DNA of 64,000 nucleotides from Gillisia mitskevichiae (GCF_003634585.1 NZ_RBLG01000001.1:868001-932000), one strand, 5' to 3'; counted from the first letter of the stretch, positions 28,041 to 37,345 are shown. Translations and numbers: made by a program. Notes: generated by a model not told the origin, from the letters alone.

Positions 28041-30140
28041 ATGAAAAAATTATCTTTTTTATTACTGGCGTGCTCTTTTTTCACCCTTTCAGCACAACAG
28101 ATCCAATCTCCATCCAAAGAGATACAGGTAGAATTCTCCCTAAGTCCGGAAGGAGAACCTATTTATCAAGTTAATTATAAAGGCAAGGAAGTAATTAAAG
28201 CTAGTAAATTGGGTGTTTCTCTAAAAGAAGATACTTCTCTTACTAATGGTTTCAGCCTTGTAAATAAAGAGGAAACTAGTGTTGATGAAACCTGGGATCC
28301 TGTTTTGGGAGAGCAATCTACCATCAGAAATCGATACAACCAAGTTAGCTTTCATTTGCTTCAAAAGGAAATCAATAGAAAATTAGATATCGTTTTTAAG
28401 GTATATGATGAAGGCGTGGCGTTTAGATATGAATTTCCGAAGGAAGAGGCAGTCAGATATTTTATTGTTTCTGATGAGAATACAGAATTCAATCTTACGG
28501 GAGATCACAAGACATTTTGGATCCCGGGAGATTATGACAGCCAAGAATATGTGTATTCTGAAACTAAGTTATCTGAGATAGATAATTCCAAATTGGATTC
28601 AAATAACGGGATCGCACTAAAAAGTATAGAAAGTAATTATAGGGTTCAGTCGCCTTTAATGATGAAATCTGCAGATGGCTTGTATATCAATATTTTTGAA
28701 GCTGCTGTGGTCAATTATCCTGTAATGCATTTAAATGTAAATATTGAAAACTTTCAACTTTCTTCACACCTGGTTCCAAATGCGATTGGAGATAAAGCTT
28801 ATTTAAGGACACCTTCCGTTACTCCCTGGAGAACCATTATGGTGAGTGATGATGCACGGGATATTGTGAGCTCTAAAATGATCCTGAATCTAAATGAGCC
28901 AAACAAGATAGATGATACTTCCTGGATAAAACCGATGAAATATATTGGGATTTGGTGGGAAATGCATGTTGGTAAATCTACATGGGATTTTGCAGGAAGT
29001 CAGAATGCTCAAAATGCAGCATCTAAAGATCTTATTCCCTCCGGAAAGCATGGTGCTACTACAGAGAACACGAAAAGTTATATAGATTTTGCTGCAAAAC
29101 ATGGATTCGACGGAGTTTTGGTGGAAGGTTGGAATGTAGGATGGGAAGATTGGTTTGGGAATTGGAAAGAAGATGTATTCGATTTTACCACCCCTTACCC
29201 AGATTTTGATATCAAAGAAATTTCAGAATATGCTAAATCTAAAGGAGTGAAAATGATCATGCATCATGAAACTTCTGGTTCTGTAGCTAATTATGAAAGG
29301 CATCTGGATAGAGCTTTCGATCTAATGAAAAAATATGATTACCCAGCAGTGAAATCAGGTTATGTAGGTAAGATCATTCCAAGAGGAGAATATCATGATG
29401 GGCAAACGATGGTAAATCATTTTAATTTTGTTGCAGAACGCGCAGCAGATTATAAGATCATGGTGAATTCTCACGAAAGTGTTCGCCCTACAGGTTATAG
29501 CAGAACTTATCCCAATTATATTGCTGCAGAAGCTGCCAGAGGAAACGAATTTAATGCCTGGAGTTCGGGGAACGATCCGAAGCATGAAACCATCCTGCCT
29601 TTTACTAGGTTATTAGGTGGGGCAATGGATTATACTCCGGGGATCTTTGAGATCAAAATGGACATTTATGATCCTAGTAAAACAGAACAGGTACATACAA
29701 CTCTAGCTAAGCAACTGGCATTATATGTCACTATGTATTCGCCTTTACAAATGGCTGCAGATTTACCAGAGAATTATGAAAGATATCTGGATGCTTTTCA
29801 ATTTATAAAGGATGTACCGGCAGATTGGCAAGAATCAATTTATCTGGAAGCGGAACCAGGAGATTATTTAACAATAGCAAGAAAGGATAAAAACTCAGAA
29901 AGTTGGTTCCTAGGCGCGATCACCGATGAAAATTCAAGAAAAACAGAAATAAAACTTGATTTTCTATCTCCAGGCAAAAAATATAAGGCCATAATCTATC
30001 AAGATGGAAAAGATGCAGATTGGAAAGCGAATCCAAAGAGCTATTCCATAAAGGAACAAACAGTTACAAGTAAATCGAAATTAAAAATCAGTTTAGCAGC
30101 TGGAGGTGGAACGGCTATTAGTATAGTTCCGTTTAATTAA
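28041..30140 (+). CDS. GH97 glycosidase, inverting alpha-glucosidase type
   Basis: A 699-residue secreted enzyme with signal peptide (MKKLSFLLLACSFFTLSAQ) and the three GH97 parts: N-terminal beta-sandwich, (beta/alpha)8 barrel (about 290-560) and C-terminal beta domain. The residues corresponding to SusB E439, E508 and E532 are E410 (MHHETSG), E479 (NSHESVRPTG) and E503 (ARGNEF), all with the same 29-residue offset. The retaining alpha-galactosidase branch has an Asp nucleophile where this protein has G440 (KSGYVGK). It is therefore predicted to be an inverting alpha-glucosidase, odd for a beta-glucan locus. It follows the GH3 gene by 23 bp. Confidence 0.9.
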   Translation: MKKLSFLLLACSFFTLSAQQIQSPSKEIQVEFSLSPEGEPIYQVNYKGKEVIKASKLGVSLKEDTSLTNGFSLVNKEETSVDETWDPVLGEQSTIRNRYNQVSFHLLQKEINRKLDIVFKVYDEGVAFRYEFPKEEAVRYFIVSDENTEFNLTGDHKTFWIPGDYDSQEYVYSETKLSEIDNSKLDSNNGIALKSIESNYRVQSPLMMKSADGLYINIFEAAVVNYPVMHLNVNIENFQLSSHLVPNAIGDKAYLRTPSVTPWRTIMVSDDARDIVSSKMILNLNEPNKIDDTSWIKPMKYIGIWWEMHVGKSTWDFAGSQNAQNAASKDLIPSGKHGATTENTKSYIDFAAKHGFDGVLVEGWNVGWEDWFGNWKEDVFDFTTPYPDFDIKEISEYAKSKGVKMIMHHETSGSVANYERHLDRAFDLMKKYDYPAVKSGYVGKIIPRGEYHDGQTMVNHFNFVAERAADYKIMVNSHESVRPTGYSRTYPNYIAAEAARGNEFNAWSSGNDPKHETILPFTRLLGGAMDYTPGIFEIKMDIYDPSKTEQVHTTLAKQLALYVTMYSPLQMAADLPENYERYLDAFQFIKDVPADWQESIYLEAEPGDYLTIARKDKNSESWFLGAITDENSRKTEIKLDFLSPGKKYKAIIYQDGKDADWKANPKSYSIKEQTVTSKSKLKISLAAGGGTAISIVPFN

Positions 30141-30159
30141 TTAAAAGCAAAACTGAATT

Positions 30160-31995
30160 ATGAAAAATTTTCTGCTTCTTATATCCCTTGTGTTTATGTT
30201 TTCATGTGAGGATAGTGAGATTAAATCAACATCACAGGATTCCGATGAAGTTGAAGTAAAACAAGGTTTTACTGCTTATTGCAATCCTATCGATATAGAC
30301 TATTCTTACATGTCTCATTACGCCTTCAGAAATGTGAGTTATAGGAGTGGGGCAGATCCTTCTGTAGTTCGTTATAAAGATGGATATTATATGTTTGTAA
30401 CCCGTTCTCATGGATATTGGTTTTCAAAAGATATGTCTAATTGGGAATTCATAAAGCCACAAAGCTGGTATTTTAATGGTTCTAATGCTCCTGCAGCGTG
30501 GGCGACAGAAGATGAGATCTTGGTGATAGGTGATCCTTCTGGCGTAAATGCATTAATTAAAACCGACAATCCCAAATTAGGAGATTGGCAAACCACCTAT
30601 AGTGTAATTCCCCATACCCTTCATGATCCTGCAATTTTTGTTGATGATCATAAACGGGTATATGTTTACGAAGGTTCTTCCAATTTATTTCCGATTAAGG
30701 GATTGGAATTGGATCCAAATAATAATTATGTACCAATTGGAGAACCGGTAGATCTAATAACATTACATCCAGAGGAACATGGCTGGGAACGTTTTGGTAA
30801 TAATCATGATTCAGATGTGAAGCCTTTTATTGAAGGGCCGTGGATGACTAAGCATAATGGAAAATATTATTTGCAATATGCCGCTCCCGGAACACAGTGG
30901 AATGTATATGCAGATGGTGTTTATGTAGGTGATAGTCCTTTGGGACCATTTACTTATGCCGACTATAATCCTATATCGTATAAGCCCGGGGGTTTTTTAA
31001 ATGGAGCCGGACATGGAAGTACGGTTCAAGATTTTAATGGAAATTATTGGCATTATGCAACGATGCCAATCTCTGTAAACTATAAATTTGAACGTCGAAT
31101 TGGGATGTACCCTGCAGGATTTGAAGAGGATGGGCAGATGTATGTAAATACGGCTTATGGAGATTACCCGCATTATTTGCCGGATTCAAAAGTAGCTAAT
31201 CACAAGAATCGTTTTACAGGATGGATGTTATTATCGTATAACAAATCTGTTGAAACCAATGCTCCTTTGGCAACACTTCATGCAAAAACAATAGAGGAAA
31301 CGGAACAAGGATATACGCCCGAAAAACTTGAAGAGAATTATGATATTTCCAAACTTACAGATGAAAACATCCGATCTTTTTGGGTTTCTGAACAGAATAA
31401 TGATTCCATTTATTTCACAGTAGATCTAGGAAGTAAGATGACTTTAAAAGCTACTCAGATCAATTTTCATGATGTGAATGCTGAAGTTTTTGGCCGTCCG
31501 GATAATTTGAAACATCAATTTATAATTGAAGCTTCAATAGATAAGAAAAATTGGAAAATTGCAGCCGATTATTCCAAAAATCAAAAAGATCAACCTCATG
31601 CTTTCATTCAATTTGATAAAGATATAGAAGCAAGGTATGTAAGATATAAGCATGTGTTTTGTTCTAATAAATATTTAGCAATTTCAGAATTCAGGGTTTT
31701 TGGAGTAGGTTCAGGAGAAAAACCATCTAAGCCAGAAAACTTTAGAGTGAAAAGAGAGAGTGATAGAAGAAATGCTACTTTAAATTGGAAGAGCATAGAA
31801 AATACTCAGGGCTATGTGTTGTATTGGGGAATTAAACCAGATAAACTTAATAACTCTGTGCTTATATATGATAAAAACAACTATGATCTGAAAGCTTTAA
31901 ATAAAGCTTCTGAATACTTCTTTCAGGTAGAAGCCTTTAATGAAAATGGGATTTCAGAAAAGAGTGAGGTGATTGGAAGTAATTCAAATTTCTAA
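30160..31995 (+). CDS. GH43-like beta-propeller lipoprotein with C-terminal discoidin and FnIII domains
   Basis: A 611-residue lipoprotein (lipobox VFMFSC, C16). The first 360 residues form a five-bladed-propeller glycosidase-like domain with GADPSVVRYKDGYYMF (base Asp), HDPAIFVDDHKRVY (pKa-modulating Asp) and IEGPWMTKHNGKYYLQY (acid Glu), the GH43-type triad. A discoidin/F5-8C-like domain follows (about 390-515, with FWVSEQNNDSIYFTVDLG and YVRYKHVF), then a short FnIII-like domain. Substrate is unknown: the arabinanase/xylosidase names usual for GH43 need not apply here. It is the last gene of the PUL. Confidence 0.78.
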   Translation: MKNFLLLISLVFMFSCEDSEIKSTSQDSDEVEVKQGFTAYCNPIDIDYSYMSHYAFRNVSYRSGADPSVVRYKDGYYMFVTRSHGYWFSKDMSNWEFIKPQSWYFNGSNAPAAWATEDEILVIGDPSGVNALIKTDNPKLGDWQTTYSVIPHTLHDPAIFVDDHKRVYVYEGSSNLFPIKGLELDPNNNYVPIGEPVDLITLHPEEHGWERFGNNHDSDVKPFIEGPWMTKHNGKYYLQYAAPGTQWNVYADGVYVGDSPLGPFTYADYNPISYKPGGFLNGAGHGSTVQDFNGNYWHYATMPISVNYKFERRIGMYPAGFEEDGQMYVNTAYGDYPHYLPDSKVANHKNRFTGWMLLSYNKSVETNAPLATLHAKTIEETEQGYTPEKLEENYDISKLTDENIRSFWVSEQNNDSIYFTVDLGSKMTLKATQINFHDVNAEVFGRPDNLKHQFIIEASIDKKNWKIAADYSKNQKDQPHAFIQFDKDIEARYVRYKHVFCSNKYLAISEFRVFGVGSGEKPSKPENFRVKRESDRRNATLNWKSIENTQGYVLYWGIKPDKLNNSVLIYDKNNYDLKALNKASEYFFQVEAFNENGISEKSEVIGSNSNF

Positions 31996-32042
31996 AATGA
32001 TTTAACTCTCATTGTGAGTTTATCCCGCCTGAAAATCTCGTC

Positions 32043-32163
32043 ACCCTGAACTTGTTTCAGGGTCTCATCTAATTGAAGCTGAAACTAATTGATGATGCTG
32101 TGAATGTTCGATTGTCATTCTGAATCTGTCGAATGTCATCCTGAGCCCGTCGAAGGATCTCAT
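32043..32163. repeat. REP-like intergenic element with palindromic units
   Basis: In the 300-bp gap after the PUL. Three related half-units occur: TCACCCTGAA (32041), TCATTCTGAA (32115) and TCATCCTGAG (32136). Two of them make palindromes: ACCCTGAA...TTCAGGGT (32043-32063) and ATCCT...AGGAT (32138-32158). Similar CCTGAG...GAAGGATCTCA sequences are familiar as scattered intergenic repeats in Bacteroidota. They may also act as terminators for the PUL and the convergent DUF3050 gene. Nothing else is visible in the gap. Confidence 0.55.
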
Positions 32164-32295
32164 TGAAATTGAGTCTTTCTTGATGGCTTTTAACCACCAC
32201 GAATTCAAGAATATTTTTTTAAAAGCTCAATACCACGACGAAACTGAATATAGCTAGTTAAGTAATTATGGGCTCAAAAGTGAAGATCAGTTAGT

Positions 32296-33072
32296 CTATA
32301 TCAGAACTTCAGATTCTATTTCTTTTAAAATCCCGTCCCATAAAGTTATTCTACTCTTAAGTGCATTTTCAGCAACTTCTTTTACCTCATTGATCTTTAT
32401 AGGATCATTTTCACATAATTCCTCCACCATTTTAAAAGCCATTGGACCATGCTCATCTGCATCCAGTTCTATGTGTCGGTCAAAGTAATATTTAAAGAAT
32501 TTTAGATCTTCTTCAGGGAATTGCTGTTGAATATTATTAATTATAGAAGTGAACATATTTGGAATTAATCCTTCTCGACCAAATGTAAATGCTGCGGCAA
32601 CTTTATGAAGATCTCCTTGCGAAATAGTTCCAAAAGTAAACAGCAGAAAATGTTTGATACTTTCCGGTAAGTCACTAACTGCGATCACTAAAAAAATATC
32701 GGTACCGTGAGCAACATGAAGCAGGAAGTCTTCCATTTTCTTAAGATTGGCACCGCTGCCTCTCATTGCTTCCAGATACATTTCAAAGTGACTCTGGCGT
32801 TTTCCTTCAATATTAAGATCGGTTTCCTCTGCCAGAACTATTTCGTTAATAAGATATCTTATTTCGGGATTTCCAACAGGTACCCATGGGGTGGTCGTTT
32901 TTGTTAGATTGTTCTGTAAATGTTTTAACAGCGACATAAAATCCCACACTGCAAAGACATGATGCTCCATGAAACAGCGTAAATGTGCTGGTCTGGTTAT
33001 CTTACTATATAAAGGATGATTTAATAATTGCTTTGTATAAGGTTCTAATGTTTTATTTAGCTCTTGTATCAT
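32296..33072 (-). CDS. DUF3050 family protein (heme-oxygenase-like fold)
   Basis: 258 residues from the ATG at 33072 (MIQELNKTLEPY); a TTG at 33093 could add seven residues. All-helical, with a HLRCFMEHHVFAVWDFMSLL helix and later Glu/His-rich helices (ILAEETDLN, YYFDRHIELDADEHG), the metal-ligand-like pattern of heme-oxygenase/TenA-like proteins. Function is not established. It is convergent to the PUL and may be a di-iron or cofactor-related enzyme. Confidence 0.7.
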   Translation of the reverse strand: MIQELNKTLEPYTKQLLNHPLYSKITRPAHLRCFMEHHVFAVWDFMSLLKHLQNNLTKTTTPWVPVGNPEIRYLINEIVLAEETDLNIEGKRQSHFEMYLEAMRGSGANLKKMEDFLLHVAHGTDIFLVIAVSDLPESIKHFLLFTFGTISQGDLHKVAAAFTFGREGLIPNMFTSIINNIQQQFPEEDLKFFKYYFDRHIELDADEHGPMAFKMVEELCENDPIKINEVKEVAENALKSRITLWDGILKEIESEVLI

Positions 33073-33190
33073 GTGCTTTCTTTCATTCTGCAAAACTACT
33101 TAGCAAATCAGTATTTATAAAGCGATTGCCTCGGTTTTGTGTTATTTTAACATACTACTAAATTTAAACTTCAATTTCAATTTTTATTAT

Positions 33191-33222
33191 TAAAAAAGGG
33201 TGACTAAATATTAGCCACCCTT
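33191..33222 (-). terminator. Rho-independent terminator after the glutaryl-CoA dehydrogenase gene
   Basis: An inverted repeat of 12 bp with one mismatch (33196-33207 and 33211-33222), read on the minus strand as AAGGGTGGCTAA...TTAGTCACCCTT and followed by a T tract (33192-33197). It lies 24 bp past the dehydrogenase stop. Confidence 0.75.
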
Positions 33223-33245
33223 GTAATATGAACTTAATTATTTTT

Positions 33246-34424
33246 TTAACTGAATGCAGGAATTCCAGTAATATCCATTCCGGTAATTAATAAATGAATA
33301 TCATGAGTTCCCTCATAAGTGATCACACTTTCAAGATTCATCATGTGTCTCATGATGCTATAATCTCCTGTAATTCCCATAGCACCTAAAACCTGTCTAG
33401 CTTCTCTGGCAACTTTTAGTGCCATATCTACATTATTCCTTTTTGCCATAGAGATCTGGGCAGAGGTTGCTTTTCCTTCATTTCTTAAAACTCCCAATCT
33501 CCAAGCTAATAACTGTGCTTTTGTGATCTCGGTGATCATCTCGGCTAATTTCTTTTGTTGTAATTGAAAACTTGCAATTGGTTTTCCAAATTGAACGCGT
33601 TCTTTAGAATATCTAAGGGCAGTATCATAACAATCCATCGCAGCTCCAATTGCTCCCCATGCAATACCGAATCTTGCCGAATCTAAACAACCAAGCGGTG
33701 CTCCTAATCCAGATTTATTTGGAAGTAAATTTTCCTTAGGGATTTTTACATTATCAAATATCAATTCTCCCGTAGCACTTGCACGAAGAGACCATTTGTT
33801 ATGTGTTTCTGGCGTAGAGAAGCCTTCCATTCCACGTTCTACGATAAGCCCGTGGATTCTACCATCTTCATTTTTAGCCCAAACCACAGCGATATCTGCG
33901 AAAGGAGAGTTGGAGATCCAAAGTTTGGCTCCATTCAATAAATAATGATCTCCTTTGTCTTTAAAATTTGTAACCATTCCACTTGGATTCGATCCGTGAT
34001 CTGGTTCGGTAAGTCCAAAACAACCCATGAATTCTCCTGAAGCTAATTTTGGTAAAAATTTTTTGCGTTGTTCTTCGCTTCCATATTTATAGATTGGATA
34101 CATCACTAAGGAAGACTGTACAGATGCCGTAGATCTAACACCACTATCTCCACGCTCAATTTCTTGCATAATAAGTCCGTAAGCGATCTGGTCTAAACCC
34201 GCTCCCCCGTATTCTTCAGGAATATATGGTCCAAAAGCACCAATTTCTGCAAGACCTTTAATAATAGATTTTGGAAATTTGGCGTCTTGTGCTGCTTCTT
34301 CTATAATAGGAGATACATCTCGCTTAACCCATTCACGAGCAGCGTCACGTACCATTTTATGTTCTTCGGTTAAAAGATCGTCTAGATTGTAATAATCCGG
34401 AGCTTGGAATAAATCTGGTTTCAT
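33246..34424 (-). CDS. Glutaryl-CoA dehydrogenase (acyl-CoA dehydrogenase family)
   Basis: A 392-residue FAD enzyme of normal length. The glutaryl-CoA dehydrogenase subgroup signature SGVRSTASVQSSLVMYPI is present, as are FGLTEPDHGSNP (FAD/substrate loop), KLWISNSP, RFGIAWG and the catalytic base E371 in YEGTHDIH. It oxidises and decarboxylates glutaryl-CoA to crotonyl-CoA in lysine/tryptophan degradation, using an electron-transfer flavoprotein. No pathway neighbours are present. Confidence 0.9.
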   Translation of the reverse strand: MKPDLFQAPDYYNLDDLLTEEHKMVRDAAREWVKRDVSPIIEEAAQDAKFPKSIIKGLAEIGAFGPYIPEEYGGAGLDQIAYGLIMQEIERGDSGVRSTASVQSSLVMYPIYKYGSEEQRKKFLPKLASGEFMGCFGLTEPDHGSNPSGMVTNFKDKGDHYLLNGAKLWISNSPFADIAVVWAKNEDGRIHGLIVERGMEGFSTPETHNKWSLRASATGELIFDNVKIPKENLLPNKSGLGAPLGCLDSARFGIAWGAIGAAMDCYDTALRYSKERVQFGKPIASFQLQQKKLAEMITEITKAQLLAWRLGVLRNEGKATSAQISMAKRNNVDMALKVAREARQVLGAMGITGDYSIMRHMMNLESVITYEGTHDIHLLITGMDITGIPAFS

Positions 34425-34483
34425 TGGTTATGGTTTTGTAAACAAAAATAACCAACCCGCTATTAGCAAGCAATTTAAAAAGC

Positions 34484-35203
34484 TTATAATTTAAGGTAAA
34501 ACGGAGCCACCATTTTTTTATATTCCGGAGTGTAGTTGTGTCTGCTCTCTTCTAGGATCAATACCTCTTTTTCTATTTCCTTCTGAAGAAATTGAAAAGT
34601 GATCAAGCTGCGTTTTACTTTTGCTGTTTTAGTCCCTTTTACTTCAGTGATCTTATTTGGATAGAGTTTGTTCGAGGAAGCGATTTCTAAAATAGTTGTT
34701 TCTTCTTCTTTTGGGATCACAATGCTGAAAATTCCATTTTCTGAAAGTAATTGTGATACACCATGCAATAGTTCTTCAAACGGAAGAGAGGCTTGAGATC
34801 TGGCAGCTTCCCGAGAAGTTGTGATTTCTGAAGCTGAAGTATTTGCGAAAAATGGGGGATTACTTACAATTAGATCATATTTTTCATCTTGCATTTCTTC
34901 AACAAATTCATCAAAGCCAGCATGGTAACAGAACATTCTGTCTCCCCACGGGCTGTTTTCAAAATTCTCCACTGCTTGTTCATAAGCATCTTCATCGATC
35001 TCGAGAGCATCAATAGTTTCTGCAAAACTTCGTTGTGCAAGCATTAAAGCGATGATCCCAGTTCCGGCGCCAATGTCTAAAATAGAGTTGACTTCAGCAG
35101 AAATAGGAGTCCAAGCACCCAGTAAGACACCATCTGTACCAATTTTCATGGCGCATTTGTCCTGAGCAACACTAAATTCTTTAAAACGAAAAGGGGTTTC
35201 CAA
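34484..35203 (-). CDS. trmN6: tRNA1(Val) (adenine-37-N6)-methyltransferase
   Basis: A 239-residue SAM methyltransferase of the YfiC/TrmN6 family. It has KIGTDGVLLGAWT, the SAM loop LDIGAGTGIIALMLAQR, and the amino-methyltransferase motif VSNPPFF, all in family order. Length matches the family. The gene lies 6 bp after rimM in the same direction, so it is probably in the rpsP-rimM ribosome/tRNA operon where many bacteria have trmD. Confidence 0.88.
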   Translation of the reverse strand: METPFRFKEFSVAQDKCAMKIGTDGVLLGAWTPISAEVNSILDIGAGTGIIALMLAQRSFAETIDALEIDEDAYEQAVENFENSPWGDRMFCYHAGFDEFVEEMQDEKYDLIVSNPPFFANTSASEITTSREAARSQASLPFEELLHGVSQLLSENGIFSIVIPKEEETTILEIASSNKLYPNKITEVKGTKTAKVKRSLITFQFLQKEIEKEVLILEESRHNYTPEYKKMVAPFYLKL

Positions 35204-35209
35204 AATGGA

Positions 35210-35737
35210 TTAGTCTAAGTAAAGGTCTATAAGACCTTCTGGAGTTTTAACAAAAATGATCTTATTTTTCTTGTCCAGTTTTTCTATAAATTCATCATTC
35301 AAGGGAATTAATACTTGTTTCCCATCTTTATCGATCTCGAATAATGATTGTGCGGTGCTATCATTTATAGCGGTGATCTTTCCAACCGTACCGTAATTTA
35401 CATCTTCTACTGTGAAACCTATGATCTCATGAAAGTAGAATTTATCACCATCCAAGTCTGGAAGCTGATTAAGGGGAAGGTAGACATTACATTTCATAAT
35501 ATCTTCAGCATCCTCTTCTGTATCTACATCTTCAAATTTTACTCGAAGTAAGGTGCTTCGGTGAAGCCCGCTTCTTTCAATAAAAAATGGAACCAAGTTT
35601 TCGTTGTATTCAACGAAAACCGATTCCATTCCAGTGTATTCTTCAGGTTCATCGGTATCAAGTTTAATTAATACCTCCCCTTTAAAACTAAATTTACTAA
35701 CGATCTTTCCTAAATAGAAACATTCTTCTTTAAGCAT
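35210..35737 (-). CDS. rimM: Ribosome maturation factor RimM
   Basis: A 175-residue 16S rRNA processing factor that binds S19 and helps 30S head assembly. The N-terminal RimM barrel (YLGKIVSKFSFKGEVLI...) is followed by a PRC-barrel-like C-terminal domain (FHEIIGFTVEDVNYGTVGKI ... VLIPLNDEFI). It is 15 bp after rpsP, the conserved order. Confidence 0.92.
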   Translation of the reverse strand: MLKEECFYLGKIVSKFSFKGEVLIKLDTDEPEEYTGMESVFVEYNENLVPFFIERSGLHRSTLLRVKFEDVDTEEDAEDIMKCNVYLPLNQLPDLDGDKFYFHEIIGFTVEDVNYGTVGKITAINDSTAQSLFEIDKDGKQVLIPLNDEFIEKLDKKNKIIFVKTPEGLIDLYLD

Positions 35738-35752
35738 CGCTAGAAATTTAAA

Positions 35753-36292
35753 TTAAGCTTCTTTGTTTTCTTCAGATGAAGCTTCAGTAGCTTCAACTTC
35801 AGTTTCTTCAGTCGCAGCTTCTGCTTCCGCAGCTGCAGTTTCAGCTTCTGCTGATGCTGCCATACGTTTAGCATTCACTTCTTTTTCTGCATCTAGAGCC
35901 TTATTCTTAGCATCTTGTTGTGCTTTAGTTAAAGACTCTTCCTTAGAAGAAACAGATCCTTCTTTTTCCTCTAACCAAGTTTTGAATTTCTCTTCAGCTT
36001 GATCTTCAGTTAAAGCTCCTTTTCTTACACCACCAGCAAGGTGATTTTTAAGAAGGGCACCTTTGTAAGAAAGAATTGCACGAGCAGTATCTGTTGGCTG
36101 TGCACCATTTTGTAACCATTTTACAGCACCATCTACATCTAATTCAATAGTTGCAGGGTTTGTATTTGGATTGTAGATACCAATTTTCTCTAGGTATTTA
36201 CCATCTCTCTTTGCACGGGTATCCGCAGCAATAATCCAGTAAAATGGTTTCCCTTTTTTACCGTGTCTTTGTAATCTAATTTTTACAGGCAT
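35753..36292 (-). CDS. rpsP: 30S ribosomal protein S16 with long acidic/alanine-rich tail
   Basis: The first ~85 residues are canonical S16: [40 protein letters not shown] and [16 protein letters not shown]. The protein goes on to 179 residues, about twice the usual bacterial size, with a lysine/glutamate helix and then an Ala/Glu-rich low-complexity tail ([17 protein letters not shown]). Such tails are common on S16 of Bacteroidota. It is the first gene of the rpsP-rimM-trmN6 operon. Confidence 0.93.
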   Translation of the reverse strand: MPVKIRLQRHGKKGKPFYWIIAADTRAKRDGKYLEKIGIYNPNTNPATIELDVDGAVKWLQNGAQPTDTARAILSYKGALLKNHLAGGVRKGALTEDQAEEKFKTWLEEKEGSVSSKEESLTKAQQDAKNKALDAEKEVNAKRMAASAEAETAAAEAEAATEETEVEATEASSEENKEA

Positions 36293-36339
36293 AATAAATT
36301 AATTAGTGAGGTTCACGACCTCTATTATTAATAAGTCTG

Positions 36340-36347
36340 CAAAGATA
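36340..36347 (-). promoter_or_regulatory. Predicted -7 element for rpsP
   Basis: Minus-strand TATCTTTG, an exact TAnnTTTG match, 48 bp upstream of the rpsP start. The -33 position has only a weak match (GTTC). A single transcript from here would cover rpsP, rimM and trmN6. Confidence 0.45.
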
Positions 36348-36499
36348 CTATATTATTTGTTTTTCTGAACATAATTATTCAAGACAATTTTATCTAAAAT
36401 GAGATGGATATCAACTTATAAATCACCTATTTAAAATAGTTTCTGAAATATGTGTTTAGCTAATTTTTAAGAATCTACATTTAAATAATTCGCACTCTT

Positions 36500-36535
36500 G
36501 TTAAAAGGCGTTAAACTATACTAAAGCCTGTTAAA
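36500..36535 (+). promoter_or_regulatory. Phased GTTAAA repeats upstream of the ferritin-like gene
   Basis: GTTAAA occurs at 36500-36505, 36510-36515 and 36530-36535, spaced 10 and 20 bp, on one face of the helix. AGGC/GCCT around the middle can pair. It lies 76-111 bp before the ATG at 36611. It may be an operator for a stress regulator. The rest of 36293-36610 shows only the rpsP promoter. Confidence 0.35.
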
Positions 36536-36610
36536 TAGGTTGTTGTGCGGGCTTTTATCTATTATTTTTATACTCTTGAAAATAAATTATTAATTGAAAA
36601 TATAGAAATT

Positions 36611-37057
36611 ATGAAGTATTCTGAAGATGTTGCAAATAAGTTAAATGAGTTATTGGAGAAAAATTATGATGCAGAAAAAGGGTATAAATTCGCTGCAGAG
36701 CAAGTGAAGAATCCTCAATTACAATCATTTTTTAATGAAAGAGCCAACGAGCGATATGATTTTGGCCATGAGCTAAAATCTGAGATCAGAAATTTTGGAG
36801 AAGCGCCAGAAAAAGGATCTAGTTTGGCCGGCGATGCTCATCGTACCTGGATGAATCTTAAAACTAGTTTCTCTTCAGATAAGGAAGAAGCAGTTTTAGA
36901 AGAAGCTATTCGTGGAGAAAAAGCTGCTATAGAAGAATATAATGAAGTTTTAAAAGACACAAATCTTCCAGCTTCTACAGGAAATATATTAGCTAAGCAG
37001 AGAGATTCTATTACGGCTTCTTTAAATAAGGTGAAGTCTATGGAGACTAAGTGGTAG
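36611..37057 (+). CDS. Ferritin-like PA2169/DUF2383 family stress protein
   Basis: 148 residues from the ATG at 36611 (MKYSEDVANKLNELLEKNYD). A four-helix protein with Glu/His positions typical of the PA2169 ferritin-like family: EKGYKFAAEQV, FFNERANERYDFGHEL, DAHRTWMNLK and EEAIRGEKAAIEEYNEVL. Members are usually stress- or stationary-phase-induced; biochemical function is unknown. Mono-cistronic, with its own strong terminator and GTTAAA repeats upstream. Confidence 0.82.
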   Translation: MKYSEDVANKLNELLEKNYDAEKGYKFAAEQVKNPQLQSFFNERANERYDFGHELKSEIRNFGEAPEKGSSLAGDAHRTWMNLKTSFSSDKEEAVLEEAIRGEKAAIEEYNEVLKDTNLPASTGNILAKQRDSITASLNKVKSMETKW

Positions 37058-37090
37058 AAAACTTATTATAACATATTGTTTAAGATTATT

Positions 37091-37136
37091 TCCTCCCGGG
37101 GTATGCTTTTAAAGCATATTCCGGGAGGATTTTTTT
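37091..37136 (+). terminator. Strong rho-independent terminator after the ferritin-like gene
   Basis: A long stem: TCCTCCCGG at the 5' side and CCGGGAGGA at the 3' side, with an inner TATGCTT/AGCATA pairing, followed by TTTTTT (37130-37136). The remaining 37137-37345 gap holds only a 7-bp inverted repeat (GATCTCA 37309-37315, TGAGATC 37323-37329) just before dnaE. Confidence 0.9.
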
Positions 37137-37345
37137 GTTCTATAAATCCATAAAAAATAGTTTCTTCTTATATTTAAAATCGAATTTAAATTTCCTATTT
37201 TTAAGCCGAAATCCCAATTCATATTTTAATTTATATCTCCCTTATATTCAGTTATTTGTAATTTCAAAGGGTTCGATTTTTCTAAAAATATAGATCTGAA
37301 TTATTAATGATCTCAACAAATCTGAGATCCTGAGAAAAGACAAGC

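Noticed and set aside
30160-31995. Calling the GH43-like enzyme an arabinanase or xylosidase
   Set aside because: The triad is visible but GH43 specificities are broad, and the locus context points to a glucan.
32043-32163. CRISPR-like repeats in the gap after the PUL
   Set aside because: The units are palindromic, imperfect and unevenly spaced, with no cas genes; they fit REP-type intergenic repeats.
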